A stretch of 64,000 nucleotides of DNA from Cordia subcordata (GCA_028554755.1 JAPTOF010000003.1:21202501-21266500); one strand, 5' to 3'. Counted from the stretch's first letter, positions 1 through 11,871 are shown. The notes: a model not told the origin generated them from the sequence alone. Numbers and translations are program-made.

Positions 1-1816
1 CAGATTTGATCATCTCTCGAGCCAAAATTATGGCAGTAGTCGTACCATCTCCAGCTAAATTGTTCATCTTACTTGCAACCTAAAATGCAATAATCATGAA
101 TAAGATTGTCTGTTGACTAAGCAAAATAAATTTTGCTCATTGAAAAAACAACTCTCTCAGGCTAATGGAACTACCTCTTGAATTAGCATTACTCCTACAT
201 TCTCAATCGCATCAGGAAGCTCTATGGCACGGGCAATTGTAACACCATCATTAACAACTTTGACTTTGTCAGACTCCGAAAGGACAACATTCCGTCCTGC
301 ATGATTTGATTGTTAACTAACAGAAAACTGTAATAACCAGTATAGCACAATCAATGAATACTAGTTATCTCAAATATTACATTTCAAGTTAAATGCATTA
401 TGAAATTCACAATATAGCATTGAGAGAAATACATTAACAGGGACTACAAGAAAAGGTTGTTGGTTAATCATTGTCAAAACAAACACTAGGTAAATTCAAA
501 AGATTAAAACCACATTACTGCTTTCCAACAAATTTAGGAAGTCCTGCAGCTTTTTCAAGAGTGAGGAAGTTTCCAGATGAATCAGGATAACTTTCACAAA
601 GGAGGACACTAATGCAATACTTAGTCACAAATTTGTGATACTACAGTTTTCCTAACTTAAAAGCACTGCATTATTGTATCCAGAATTTAAAACTATCAAG
701 CTCCAGAGGAAATATGAATTTGGATGGTTGTAGCATACAAGGATTACCGAACCACAGTATTTATAAGAAATGTTTTTAAAAGTCAACACAGAGAACAGTA
801 GCTGATTGAGCATATGATGTCTTTATTCACCTCAGACAAGTACCAGTCTTTTGTGATAGTCAGAAACTTGAGCAACATCTATAGATACTCGAAAGAAAGC
901 AGGTTAACAATCAAGTAGCTCCAGGATTCAAAGCTAATGGTCCCTTCATACAAATTTCAATAGTTATGGCCCTGAAACCAACACTGTAAACCCAATTATC
1001 AAAGAAGATTTTGACATTAAATTCAAACTGATCATCAAACCGATCGAGTTAATTAAGACCCGTTGACATCAGATATCCATTAAATTTTGAATAATATTGC
1101 ACAAAACATCATATAGACTTTTATGGGTATTGAATCGGTTTATTAAGTCCGAATTTTACAACTTAAAAGAAATGACAAAATGGGGATTAAACCGGCAAAA
1201 CCAAACAAATTTCATAACTTTAAGGCAATGCTAATTATAAACAAAGCCACCACCAACTTAAAGCACAAAACTGCCGCTATGTCCAAGCACAAGAAAATAT
1301 CGGATGCACTATGGGGGTAAACTTAAAACCAATCCCTTCCCCCAATTTCCTCCAAACACGGTGGAAAAACCCATCTTGTACTTTTGCAATACCCCATTTC
1401 GCTAGATAACATATTTATCACACAAAAACACAATAACCAAGTATACAAACAACAAACATCAAGAAAATGGAAAAAAGAAAAAGAGAAAAAAGAAAAAAGG
1501 GAAAAAAACCTTTAGGGCCAAAGGTGACAGAAACAGCATCAGCAAGCTTATTAATACCAGAGAGTAAAGCATCTCTGCACTCTCTATCAAATGCGATTCT
1601 CTTTGGACCTGCTCTTATTACTCTTAACCCACATTTTCTGTTTGCCTTCCAACTTTTTTCCTGCAAACAACCAACCAAAAGAAAAAGATAAAATAAAATA
1701 ACTTCTTTTTGGCTACATTATCCATATAATTGAGAAATTTATAGAGGATAACTTACAAAGAGTGAAGGATTCTTCGTAGGGAAGCGTAGTGGTGATATTA
1801 ATGGTAGAAGAGACAT
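1..1816 (-). CDS. CPNA2: Chloroplast chaperonin-60 alpha-2-like subunit, 5' exons (partial)
   Basis: Four exons join in phase on the minus strand: 1816-1757 (ATG, 20 codons, donor GTAAGT), 1660-1510 (acceptor TTTGCAG), 296-175 and 79-1, where the window ends. Exon 1 encodes a Ser/Leu/Pro-rich start ([15 protein letters not shown]) typical of a plastid transit peptide. Exon 2 gives [12 protein letters not shown] and [16 protein letters not shown], exon 3 RNVVL and [14 protein letters not shown], exon 4 the ATP-site motif AGDGTTTA. These are group I chaperonin (GroEL/Cpn60) equatorial-domain motifs. Plastid Cpn60 subunits form the folding barrel in the stroma. The AGPK and LIQEVASKMN segments look closer to the alpha-2 paralogue than to alpha-1, by memory of the family. 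About 138 of some 570 residues are present, with no frame break. Family is near certain; the paralogue less so. The exon 2-3 intron is 1213 bp. Confidence 0.88.
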
Positions 1817-2015
1817 TAAATATTTGTTGGGTGAGTGAGGTGAAGAGCTTTTCTTCTCAGTTTTGAAGATGAATTTTTTTTTCAGATTTTCTCCAGGGCG
1901 AGGTTTTTCAAGGGTTTAGAAAAAACGAGTGACTGGAGGGTGGGTTTTTCTTTTTTTTCTTTTCCTTTTCCCCCCTTGGTGATAGCTCAAATGTCACGTC
2001 ATAATATATGGATGG
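1817..2015 (-). promoter_or_regulatory. Probable promoter and 5' UTR of the chaperonin gene
   Basis: Upstream of the ATG at 1816 the minus strand has a purine-rich leader (about 1930-1975). Further upstream there is a TATA-like CATATATTAT near 2003-2012 beside an ACGT-core motif TGACGTGACA near 1993-2002. Position and composition fit a plant core promoter, but no transcription start can be seen. Confidence 0.35.
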
Positions 2016-2295
2016 ATGAAAATTTGTGAACTATTAACATAGTAATTACCATAGTGATTACAAATGATGTGGATGATTTGTAATTATTATTCGTCTGCAT
2101 TGATTTTTTAAGAGTATTTATATTATAATTACAGAAAAAATTTATTCTCAAAAAAATTGAATTTGAAACTTTTAAGAGATTTAGTTTGCTTAAAAATTAA
2201 ATTTAATATTTATTGTTAAAAAGAGTATTTTTTAAAAAGAATGCGCTTCATTTATCTTTTTGTTTTTCAAAAAAGTCAAAATTCCATTAATGAAA

Positions 2296-2528
2296 CTGGG
2301 GCTAGTTTGGATTGACTTTTTTTAAATGTATTTTTTTTAATAATTTTTTTAAAAACAATTTTTTGTGAAGTTGAAAATCCTGCATTTTAAAAAAAAATAT
2401 ATTTAAGTTTTTTTCAGAGTTTCAGTTTTTTTGGAAACCAAATCAAATAGTTATGCAAATTTAATGTAACTTTTTCAAGAAAAAAATGTATTTTTTCTCA
2501 AAAAAAAGCCAATCCAAACAAGCCCTAG
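2296..2528. mobile_element. MITE-like element, family M1, copy 1
   Basis: About 233 bp of A/T-rich DNA lie between inverted ends: left CTGGGGCTAGTTTGGATTG, right (reverse complement) CTAGGGCTTGTTTGGATTGG. The ends extend into T-rich/A-rich arms that could fold back. There is no coding capacity. Near-identical ends recur at 40059-40294, and more decayed copies lie near 9597-9800 and 45710-45910. A target duplication is not clear. Confidence 0.7.
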
Positions 2529-2954
2529 GTGGTAAAATATAATAGAAATGGCTCAAGGGCAAAGCAAGTAAAGCTCTTGCTTTACGTAAAATGTTAGGTC
2601 TTATATTTTAAAATTTTATAGTTGTTTATAAAATTATATGAGAAAAAGGTTATGATATTTAGATTTTTTTTGTTTCTAATTAAAAAAATCATAAAAAAGC
2701 CCCAGAATCTGTAATAATCTCATTCACTATCTTAATGAGTCAATAACAACCCTATTATTAGTTTTTCATGATTTCTATTTTTTCTCTATCCATCAAAATT
2801 GTCATTTACTTATATGAATTAAAGTAAGTGTTTTAAGTTTTAGAATTTATTTTTTCCCACAACCTCAACTTTTTCTTCTTGATTTACCTCTATAAATTTT
2901 TCTTTTGTTGAATACTATAATTCCATTAAAGAATTCTCAAGAAGTGATCTTTTT
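2529..2954. other. AT-rich spacer
   Basis: No gene or element is supported. A weak tRNA-box-like stretch (TGGCTCAAGGGC, ~2550) is the only structure noted. The segmental duplication starts at its right edge. Confidence 0.5.
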
Positions 2955-3431
2955 TCTATTATAAACTTTCAATATCAATTTCTGTTGTTTTATAGTTACT
3001 TAGATGTTCATAGTTTAAACCTATTTTCAAAAATTAAAAGTTCAGAGAAATTATACAGATACAAAGATAATATACTTCGATTAATATACTTAATCTTATA
3101 AAAAAGACTTGATTCTTTTCCAAATGCATATATTAGCTATATAGTCATGTTAATGTTAATGATTCCAACAAATGTTTCTTCACAAAAAAAAAAGAAGTTT
3201 TTTAAAACTAAAATTAATAAGATCTTCCTAAAATCAACAATGTTTGAACTTTTAAGAAAGATTAAATGGATTGATTATAATGTCAATCGAGAGAGAAATG
3301 TTACAAAAAAATTGGCCATAAGAATTTAATTAATAACTTTGGATTGCAAAAAAGTTAGAAAAATAAATATTAATTAAAATTTATAAAGGCTTCATATCAT
3401 ATTTTCACTTTAAGCCTCTAATGCCCTTAAG

Positions 3432-4010
3432 TAAGGGTGAAAATAGTTTAGTTTGGTTTGGTTTTGACCATATTTCAAACCAAACTAAAACTAGTTGGTT
3501 TACATTTGAATGAAACTGATTGGTTTTCTTATCATATTTATAACCAAATATGTTGGTTTCATTTGGTTTAGTCTTCAGTTTTTTCTAAAAAAAAAAAAGG
3601 ATTTAACAACTCATGTTTCAAGACAAAATTGTATAAAAAATCAATTTACTATTTATATTATAAATTTAATGTCATAGAATTTTACTATTAAAACAAAACA
3701 CAAGTGTAGCTATAGTTTGGTGGTTAAATTTTAGAAATATAGCCTTGAGGTTAAGGGTTGGACTTCTAAAATACATAAAATTATATATATTTATATATAA
3801 AATACATAAAACTTGGAATGAATATATGCGTAAAATTAAGGATAAAAATAATTCGGTTTGGTTTGGATATCTACTTCAAATAAAACCAAACTAGTTGGTT
3901 TGATTTGAAAGTAATCAGTTGGTTTTTAACTATGTAAAATAACCAAATTAACCCTAATTTTTCAGTTGGGTTGGGTTGGTTTAGTCAGTAACAACCTGTG
4001 TTCACCTCTA
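3432..4010. mobile_element. Non-autonomous hAT-like element (copy A only)
   Basis: A 579-bp insertion is absent from copy B (junction near 41235). Ends are TAAGGGTGAAAA and TGTTCACCTCTA, imperfect inverted repeats of a common plant TAGRGGTG type. Flanks CCCTTAAG (3424-3431) and CTATTAAA (4011-4018) look like a mutated 8-bp target duplication; copy B keeps a single CTATTAAG. The interior repeats TTTGGTTTGG-type motifs near both ends and has no coding capacity. Confidence 0.72.
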
Positions 4011-4018
4011 CTATTAAA

Positions 4019-4723
4019 TTGCCCCTCTCGACAAAAAAGCTAAATAGAGATGCATAGTAATTTCTAATGACCCATGCTGTAAGGGTCAGGGTGAGGTAGT
4101 GTTTTATCCAACCTGCCTATCATGCCTCAGTATATGTGTCCCTATATATATTTTTTGTATAAATATATTATGCATATCTTTTTATTTTTATAATAGTCTT
4201 ATATATTTTTAATATAGGTATTATATATCCTTTTTGTTTAGTGGTAAAAGTTGATCACTTCATTTTCTTATATGCTATTACTCGTCTAAACATTTTCATT
4301 GTCGTTGTAAGTTTATTTTTTAACTAGTAAAAATTTTATTCCAATTTTATCTCATTGGCCTTATTAACTAGCACTTAATATGAATGGAGTAGGATTATTT
4401 ATATCCAACAAAAGTTAGGGCAATACTGGGCATAGCGAGATCTTTTCTTTATTCAATTAAAGCAAGCATGATACTAGAAGGTTACCTTGGTGGACCATAG
4501 ATGCAATAAGGATAGGGAAAAGAGTTAATAAGTGTAGAGGATAAATATGTCCACCCTACCCCATTGCGATCCCTAAAGTTAAAGTACGGATATTCCTCTC
4601 TTATTCCTAGCCAATAGACAATAAATGACACGATGAGTGTCATAATGGTATAGTGTACTGAGTAACCGAGTCACATAATATTTTTTTGGATAACAACCAC
4701 ATAATATTTCTTGAATAATCACT
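4019..4723. other. Non-coding duplicated spacer
   Basis: AT-rich DNA without a credible gene. It corresponds to copy B 41245-42405, except for the MITE at 41792-42220 there. Confidence 0.6.
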
Positions 4724-5993
4724 TGTCAAGCCTCGACAGATTCTTTAGAACCAGAATCCTAGTTGGGAGGCTCTAGTCGCATTAGTCCCATCGATGTCTG
4801 TTGTGTGCTCACATGTGATACTCATCTTATAGGTAATGTCGCTATCAACCTTCTTAGACTGTTCATATTATTATGCTTGATGCTTGTCGACTTGATGTGG
4901 CTGGCTGGCCCTGTCTTTAGCCTCGGTGGACTGGATGTCGGGCGGGCAAATGGTACGCAACCCGTTACAAGTTTGTCATGCCCCGACAAATTCTTTGGAC
5001 CCAGAAGTCTAACTGGGAGGCCTCTAGCCACGCAGGCCGCATTGTATGCCCGTTGTCTGCTCACATATGATGTTCATCTTATGGGTAATGTTGCTATCAA
5101 CCTTTCTGGACTATTCATATTGTTATGTTTGATGCTTGTCGACCCAGTATGGCTTGCTGGCCCTATCCTTAGTCTTGGTGGACTAGGCATTGGGCGGGCA
5201 AATGGCACGTAACCCGCTACAAGTGGTATCAGAGCCAACTCGTTAGCCCTCATTCAACAAGGAGTAGAGATAGCGACAATTCAAGTGTGGGAGTCTGTTG
5301 TTACGAGGAGGTAAGTCGGTGAGCTCCTTTTATGGCTGTTGTTAGCACGTCTACTGCTGTTGAATGACCAGGGGAGTTGGTCTTGGGTGGGCGATGCATG
5401 TGCGCTTCAAGGGCGTTTAGCAAGCATCCTTGATCGAGGCAAACCAGGATCATTGACGGCCCTCACATAAGGAGGGGGTAGTGGAGGTGCTTTACTCAGA
5501 CGATTGAGAATTGACCTGTGCGGGAGGGACACTGTTGTTAGGCCTAGTCTTATGAAGAGGAGTCGTAGGAAAACAGTGTTGTGGACTCAGCACGAGTGTT
5601 GGAGACTTGGTCTACTGTGAGAACACTAGCAGATTGGGTGTAGAAGTTTGTTACGCCCCGACAAATTCTCTTGACCCAGAAGCCTAACTAGGAGGCCTCT
5701 AGCCACACTATCGCATCGTATGCTTGGGTGACTTGGTCAAGCACTTGTAACGGGCCGCGTGCCATTTGTCCTCTTGGCACCTAGTCCACCAAGGCCAAGG
5801 ACAGGGTCGGCCAACCAAATTGGGTCGACAAGCATCAAACATAACAATATGAATAGTCCAGGAAGGTTGATAGCGATATTACCTGTAAGACGAATATCAT
5901 ATGTGAGCATATAACAGGCATATAATGCGACCATTGTGGCTAGTGGCCTCTTAGCTAGGCTTCTGGGTCTAGAAAATCTGTCGGGGCATGACA
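4724..5993. mobile_element. Rearranged TRIM-type retroelement cluster with four LTRs
   Basis: Four copies of a ~248-bp LTR beginning TGTCATGCCCCGACAAATTC and ending CCGCTACA are present: 4724-4969 direct, 4974-5221 direct, 5649 to ~5735 direct and truncated, and 5746-5993 inverted. A Met-tRNA primer site follows LTR 2 directly, then ~420 bp of non-coding interior (to ~5648). Short LTRs, a primer site and no genes define a terminal-repeat retrotransposon in miniature. Two tandem LTRs plus an inverted one suggest recombination or repeated insertion. The block is absent from copy B. Open frames inside the LTRs are incidental. Confidence 0.8.
5224..5240 (+). promoter_or_regulatory. Primer binding site of the TRIM element
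   Basis: TGGTATCAGAGCCAACT begins 2 bp after the end of LTR 2. It is complementary to the 3' end of initiator Met-tRNA, the usual plant LTR-element primer. Confidence 0.85.
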
Positions 5994-7801
5994 AACCGCT
6001 GAATTGATTAAGCTCCTATTTGACAATAGTATTTAAAGTAGCATTTAATGTTTTGGTTGAGTTGAAACACCATCTTAACTAATTATTACTATGGTAAAAG
6101 AGTGTTCAATGAGTGTTTAGTGTTTAGGCTAGTGTTTCTCAAATTAACCTTTTAGAGTGTTTCACATTTTCTTTCTCAATCTTACCCCTTTTTCCTCAAC
6201 ACTATTTTATCTAACTTTTATTTCTCAATCCTATCTATCCATATGACCTTTTTATATAAATAACTTATTATTCTACGTATAAACCTTTTATATGCTAATA
6301 ACCTATCACTTTTTGTATTATTTTTGTTGAACAAAAAAATCTTTAATTCTACTAAAAATAAAATTTTTATAATATTGATGGAAATAATTTTTCAAGAAAT
6401 TATTTTTATCATGCTTTAATAATAAATTATTAACATATATATATATATATATATAAAATATCTAATTATAAACGTATTAGTTTATTTCAATATTATTAAT
6501 GACAGTAATCATAAAAATAATAACAATAATAAAATGATACTCATATCTTTTTATGTCATTTTACATCTAGTAAATATGTTAACATCTAACTTTATCAAAC
6601 ATATTTTTTTCAGTCTACTAGTTAAGCAGCATATTTTTTCAATCCCCTATTTAAATAGCTATCTGCTAATAGCAAAAAGTGAATCACTATCAATTACCAA
6701 AATAACTACCGTAACAGTTAATTGTACTAAATAGACCTTAAAGCAAAAACATATTTAGAAATCTCTTAGGCGCTTGGAACTATTTGTCCCTGTATCATTC
6801 GCGATTAACTGATTCGTTTTCTCTTCTACTGCATTTCAATTTTTATATTATCTAATATTATACCGCTGGAAGGGCAATGCTTTCATATACTTTTTCATCT
6901 CAATTTTAAATATCATAGTTGAGTTAACAAGATATTCTAAATTATAATCGAGTTAACAAAAAAAAAAAATCTAAAATCGGAGTTATAAGGCAATGTCCTA
7001 TGTTTTTAGGACTTGGATCCTCTCCTGTATATGTTTTCTCCTATATAAGAGGTAAACTCTCAACCATTTACATAAGTTTTGAAGTTAAAATATTAACCAA
7101 TAAATTAAATTAATATAAACAACTAGATTCGATTACCAAATAAACCTCAATTATTATTAACTATTCGATTAAATTAGTATAAATTACAAAATTAAATTAC
7201 CAAATAAATCTCAACCATCCAATTCAAAAACCTAAATTTTTCTTTCCTTCATCTTGCACATGATTTAAAAGTTTGCAGCATCGGGGGAAAAAAAAATTTC
7301 ACTTGTAAACTGTTGCAATATTTGTTCTCTCACTTGCAAGTTAGTTCAAGGGACTTATCCAAACTAACTTGTGATTCTCTACTTTTTTATTTGATCTTCA
7401 CTGAGTTTTTTTAATTCGATTTTAGGTACCATTTATCTTTCTTTAAACGTTTAATGTGTATATACATACATGTTTAGTCATCACATATTTATGTTAAATA
7501 TGAGTTAAAGTGTGTATGTTATTTAGTATATAGTTTTTGGGCAAAATTTATAAGCACATATGAAGATTTGATGGGCCCTTAGATAGGTAAGCCATTGATG
7601 AGTTGGGAAAATAAACAATAAATTGAATTTTCTTTGCGATTTTACAACATTTTGGACGTTGCTGATATTATAGATAACATGAAATATTAATCTTAAGATG
7701 AAATTCAAGTCCGATGATCCGGCATCTTTATGACATTACTGATCAAGGAAGCACTTAAAAGCATAATAACACCAAAACTTCTTGTTGTAAATAAGAGACA
7801 G
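5994..7801. other. Non-coding AT-rich duplicated spacer with a TA microsatellite
   Basis: No gene is supported. The block matches copy B about 42410-44172. A (TA) run of about 20 bp lies near 6438-6457; copy B has lost most of it. Confidence 0.6.
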
Positions 7802-8435
7802 TAGAGATGGCAATAGAGCGGGATAGAGGCCGAGTTCGCAAACCTTTACTCCACACCTTCTAAAAATTCACTTGCCCTACTTTGCGCCTACACCTAGTAT
7901 TGAAGTAAACCCTTAACACTATCCTTCCACTTGTCGGGACCTTATCTATACTCGGTAAAATCCCTACCTATTAATAAAAAATTATATACAAATAAATGAT
8001 ATTAAATTTTAACAACAAAGCTTAACACATTAAATTTGAACTCCAACATATAACATTCAATATAAACTTACAATAATAATACATTAAACTTCATACTTCA
8101 AATTTAAATTTACAATAATAAGATATAAATCCAACACCTTTGTCTTTAAGGTGATATAAAAAACCTTTACCACTAAAATTAAATTTTTTTTTATTGATGT
8201 CATGCTTACAAGGATACCATAAACTATCTAGATAAATAATAAAAATAACACTACACACACACATATATTGGGTGGGGCGGGGTCAATAAACTTCAAACTG
8301 GCCCCACCCTAGTAGGTACCAGGGTACGAGGGAACCTGCCTCCCCCTGGATTTTTTTTTTTTTCACAAAAACGTATCCTAACCCCTGCGGTGCGCCTACG
8401 GGTCACGGTGCGTTAGACTACCATTGTCATATCTA
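7802..8435. mobile_element. Non-autonomous hAT-type element, copy A orthologue
   Basis: Ends TAGAGATGGCAATAG and (reverse complement) TAGATATGACAATGG form inverted repeats around ~634 bp, with GC-richer patches near both ends. Flanks AGAGACAG and GGAGAAAG are a decayed 8-bp target duplication, clearer in copy B (44165-44838). The shared site shows that insertion preceded the segmental duplication. Confidence 0.75.
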
Positions 8436-9596
8436 GGAGAAAGCAATTCTAGGACCTTTGGATGAATCTTGAACAATTAAAAATGAGACTTAACTAGATT
8501 AATTTGAAGGTTTAAGAAAGAGAAGCTATAATATATGTGTATTGTGAGAAAATTTCTTGCTCAATTATTATACAATTTTACTTAATTATTAATTTACAAA
8601 ATATTTAAAACATATAAAGTATAGAGAAAATATTTCAAATGTGTTATCTTATAATTTTATCAAAATTATTATTTATTAAAATCTGTTAGTAACAAACGCA
8701 ACAACCACGTTAATATAATTTTGTTGAAAAATAACTTGTGAACAATCTTTTCGGGCTCCTACCATAAATGATCCATACATAAAAATATTAGGAGACAGTA
8801 TGTCTAACTAAGACACTATTCTTCTCTTCGTCATTCAAGTTTAGCATTTAAAATTCGAAGTGTTATATAAAATGTGATAATTTTTTTGTCAGTATGCAAT
8901 TTTTGGTGTAGATATGATCCTTGTATGTTTAGGCACAACCATTCTGATTAGTGATGTTTGTTGATCTCTACTATTAAATTGGATTCTAATTTAGAATGAT
9001 AAGTTAATGGATTGATACACATTTTAGAGAAGTTAATGACATATTAATAATACTTCATGATTTTTAAAAAAAAGTAGTTACAATCACTTCGACTTGAGCT
9101 AATAATAATGATAATAATAATTGGTTGATTTTGATCATTGAACTTTAAAAGAATTTATTTTTTTGGGTGGTGGATGGGTTGGAAGAACTTTATCAACTTT
9201 AGCTCAAAAAATTTTGCAAAGTAGATAGATACACGATAAGATAGATACACGATAAGCACTTAGTTTTACTAATAATCAAGGGCCAATAAAGCAAACTGTT
9301 ACTTTTACTAAAACTTTTCTTTTTGTTCTAATCTGACGAATAATTTTTTTGTTTTATCCAACTCATTCTTTGAGTTTTAGGAGTTAAATCTAACAAAATA
9401 ACAAAACATTTCAACACACATATCCACACATTTCAAATAGAACAACTAATACATTCAGTAGACAATTTCAGGCAAAACAAAATTAGTAAAATAATTTAAA
9501 ATTTCATACATATTTAATGGTCATATTTTTCATCTTAAAATTGTTAGGAACTCATTACAATCTTAAAAAATTAGATTTATTCATGACTTGTATAGT
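8436..9596. other. Non-coding duplicated spacer
   Basis: No gene is supported; it matches copy B about 44831-45709. A 16-bp tandem repeat (GATAGATACACGATAA, about 9225-9257) is the only local structure noted. Confidence 0.55.
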
Positions 9597-9800
9597 ACTT
9601 ATTATTTGGATTGTTTTTTCTGTAAAAAATACTTTTTTTTAAAAAAGTACTCTTTTTTGTCATAAATATTTGATTTGATTTTCCCAAAAAAATTCAAATG
9701 TAACTATTTCAAAAACTAATAATTAAAAATTCTGAAAAATTACTTTTTCAAAGATTATAAAAAAAAAAGGGTTATAAAAAAACCAATTCAAACAACTCAT
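9597..9800. mobile_element. Decayed MITE-like element, family M1
   Basis: Ends ATTTGGATTG and AAACCAATTCAAAC, with T-rich then A-rich arms, resemble the element at 2296-2528 but are eroded. It is present at the matching place in copy B (45710-45910). Confidence 0.5.
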
Positions 9801-9894
9801 AAAAAATGCAAACTCGTTAAGAGTAAACAACTCCCGTTTCCTTTGATCGTTGTCGCCGGTTACAATTCTCAAAATCAGCCCAGTCTCAGCCGCA

Positions 9895-9990
9895 CATCAC
9901 ACCCAACTCAACGGCCAATATTCGAAGTTCCTAAATGTAACGGTCAAAATGCAAGAGAGCGTGGAGCGTCGACTTCATATTTAAATTCTC
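9895..9990 (+). promoter_or_regulatory. Putative promoter with MSA-like AACGG motifs and TATA box
   Basis: CTCAACGGCCA (near 9906) and TGTAACGGTCA (near 9936) each match 10 of 11 positions of the plant mitosis-specific activator (MSA) consensus YCYAACGGYYA, which recruits three-repeat MYB factors. A TATTTAAAT box follows near 9979. About 270 bp separate this from the first ATG. Copy B keeps one AACGGTTA and the TATTTAAAT. Function is inferred from motifs only. Confidence 0.4.
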
Positions 9991-10259
9991 AATCTGACCA
10001 AAAAAATGAATTTAAATTCTCAACTTCATCTCCATCTCAACACCTTCTTCATCATCAAAGCCTTGAGAAAAAAAAAACAGTTCTTTAAACCCTTCGCACT
10101 TTGTCTTATCTTATTCTTAATCCGAGACTATCATTGAAATCTATTCTTAATTTTCATCATCGATAGCCACAAATAGAATTGTTAGTGGTTTTGGTGGTTA
10201 GATTTCCAACAAAAAACACCAGCCAAGAGGTGTAAACACTTCAAAAATTGAAGATTTTG

Positions 10260-10302
10260 ATGGCGATGGATTCAGGAGCTGTTGTTGAAGGGCCCAATAG
10301 AG
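10260..10302 (+). CDS. First exon of an unidentified gene (MAMDSGAVVEGPNR...)
   Basis: ATG at 10260 opens 14 codons plus one base, ending at an AGAG|GTACGT donor. It lies in a leader shared with copy B, downstream of TATA- and MSA-like motifs. The hydrophilic start (MAMDSGAVVEGPNR) has no obvious targeting signal. I could not join it in phase with the exon-like module at 11478, so an unseen exon is missing or the locus is broken. In copy B (~46452) most of this exon is deleted. The family is not recognised. Confidence 0.4.
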
Positions 10303-10324
10303 GTACGTTTATCTTTGTTTTTCT

Positions 10325-11150
10325 TTTTCTTTTTCAATTTCTGGTTGATTTTTGTTCCAAATTTGTTGTTATGGCTTAGATGACTTCTCTTTGAGTTCAA
10401 AACTGTAAAGCATCGAGGGTCGTTTTAGTTATTTCTGGTTGATTTTTCGTTCTGAATTTGGTCTTATAATATAGATGAATTTTGTTTAATTTTAAGAGCT
10501 GTTATGTACCGAGGGTATTTTAGTTTCTTACATTTTTTTTTTAATTTTTAATACTTGATCTCATTGACTCTGGAGACAACCCGAGAAGAGTTATTAGTGT
10601 TAATTTATCTTATGTTTGAATGGTCTGATGATCGATGAAAAGATGGAATTGTTTGATATGATAAAGATTTTTTGTTAGGTTAATATTCGCTTTAGTGATT
10701 CGTGTGGAACTATTTCTATTCTTTTTCTGGTTCAAGAATGACGTTGCTGTGTGCTTTTGGCATAGCCTTCAATCTACAAAATTTAGTATCTGATGTGTTT
10801 GATATTTTTGTTCTTCTTTTTCTTTTTCAGTTTCTGGATGATTTTTATTCTAAATTTGTTTTAATGAGGTCTGTTTGGTTTGAAAATTGCTATGTATTGA
10901 GCGTGGTCTTAGTTTATTTCTGGTGACCTGCGTTCTGAATTTGTTGGTATGGTTTAGATGAGTTCTTTTTTTCAAAAGAACTGTTACATATCACGGATGG
11001 TTTTAGTTTATTCCTGGCTGATTTTGTTTTGAATTTGTTTTTGTGGTTTAGATAAGCCTTTTTGATTAGAATTGTTATGTGTTGAGGACGGTTTTCATTT
11101 ATTTCTGGTTGATTTTCGTTCTATTTTGTTTTATCTGATAATTGATCGTG
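10325..11150 (+). repeat. Array of ~95-bp degenerate repeats (putative intron)
   Basis: About six units, starting near 10338, 10431, 10830, 10916, 11010 and 11098, share the order TTTCTGGTTGATTTT, GAATTTG, TTATGGTTTAGATGA, GAACTGTTATGT and GAGGGT-GTTTTAGTT. The array matches about 46505-47290 in copy B. Confidence 0.7.
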
Positions 11151-11477
11151 TGATTGAATGGTCTGATGATCAATAAATAGATGGACATCTTTGATTTGAT
11201 AAAAATGTTTGTTAGGTCAGTGTTTTCTATGGTTTCATATGAAACTATCTTCTTCTCCTTCTCCTTTAATGTTCTCAGGTATCTGATATTGATATAATTG
11301 GGATTTCATTTATTTCTACACAGCTTCACTTGAGTATCTGCAATGGATACTTTAGGTTTTGTTTTGATTGACTAATGCAATGTTTGTTGTCTGTGAAAGT
11401 TTCTGTCTTGGTGATTCTTTTTTTTGAATTGAAATTTTGATTTGTTACAATCTTTTATATATTGATTGATTTTGCAG

Positions 11478-11657
11478 TCTTCTTGTTATTCGAATGACAT
11501 GGACAATGACTTTCAATACAACATGAAAAGATTTTTGAGTGTTATTTTGTCCAATCTTTGGGTTTTGCTTTCTTTGGTTTGGTACTTTTTGGTTTTGGTG
11601 TTGAGGTTGTTCTTGATGGTAGTCGGATTTGGTATAATAACTGCTGCCATTGCTTAA
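11478..11657 (+). CDS. Module a1: hydrophobic terminal exon of unknown protein
   Basis: After an acceptor (TTGATTTTGCAG) a frame of 59 codons runs to TAA at 11657. It starts SSCYSNDMDNDFQ, has a short basic stretch (NMKRF) and then about 40 almost wholly hydrophobic residues (LSVILSNLWVLLSL, LVLRLFLMVVGFGIITAAIA) that could form one long or two membrane segments. Further copies lie at 13138, 17771, 18169, 48160 and 49528. Frames at 13138 and 48160 are also open, with conserved residues, suggesting selection or recent duplication. No family is recognised. It may instead be non-coding DNA that happens to stay open. Confidence 0.4.
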   Translation, partial: SSCYSNDMDNDFQYNMKRFLSVILSNLWVLLSLVWYFLVLVLRLFLMVVGFGIITAAIA

Positions 11658-11871
11658 TGTGTTCTCTGCATTGAATGAGTTCTTTTATTTCTATGAAGTT
11701 TCACTTGACTATATGTGTGCAATAGCTTCTTCAAGTTTGTTTTGATTGACAAACTAACACAATGTTTGTAAAAGTTTCTATCTTGGCAAAAGTTTCTGTC
11801 TTGGTGTTACCGCTTATTATAGTTAAAGTTTTGATTTGTTGCAATCTTTTCTATATTTATTAGTATTGCAG

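Noticed and set aside
3705..3785. Possible SINE (box A-like TAGCTATAGTTTGGTGG, box B-like GGGTTGGACTTC)
   Set aside because: Lies inside the hAT-like element, has no own target duplication, and the boxes are weak.
4763..5212. 149-codon frame
   Set aside because: It spans two tandem LTR copies of the TRIM cluster and repeats itself; not a gene.
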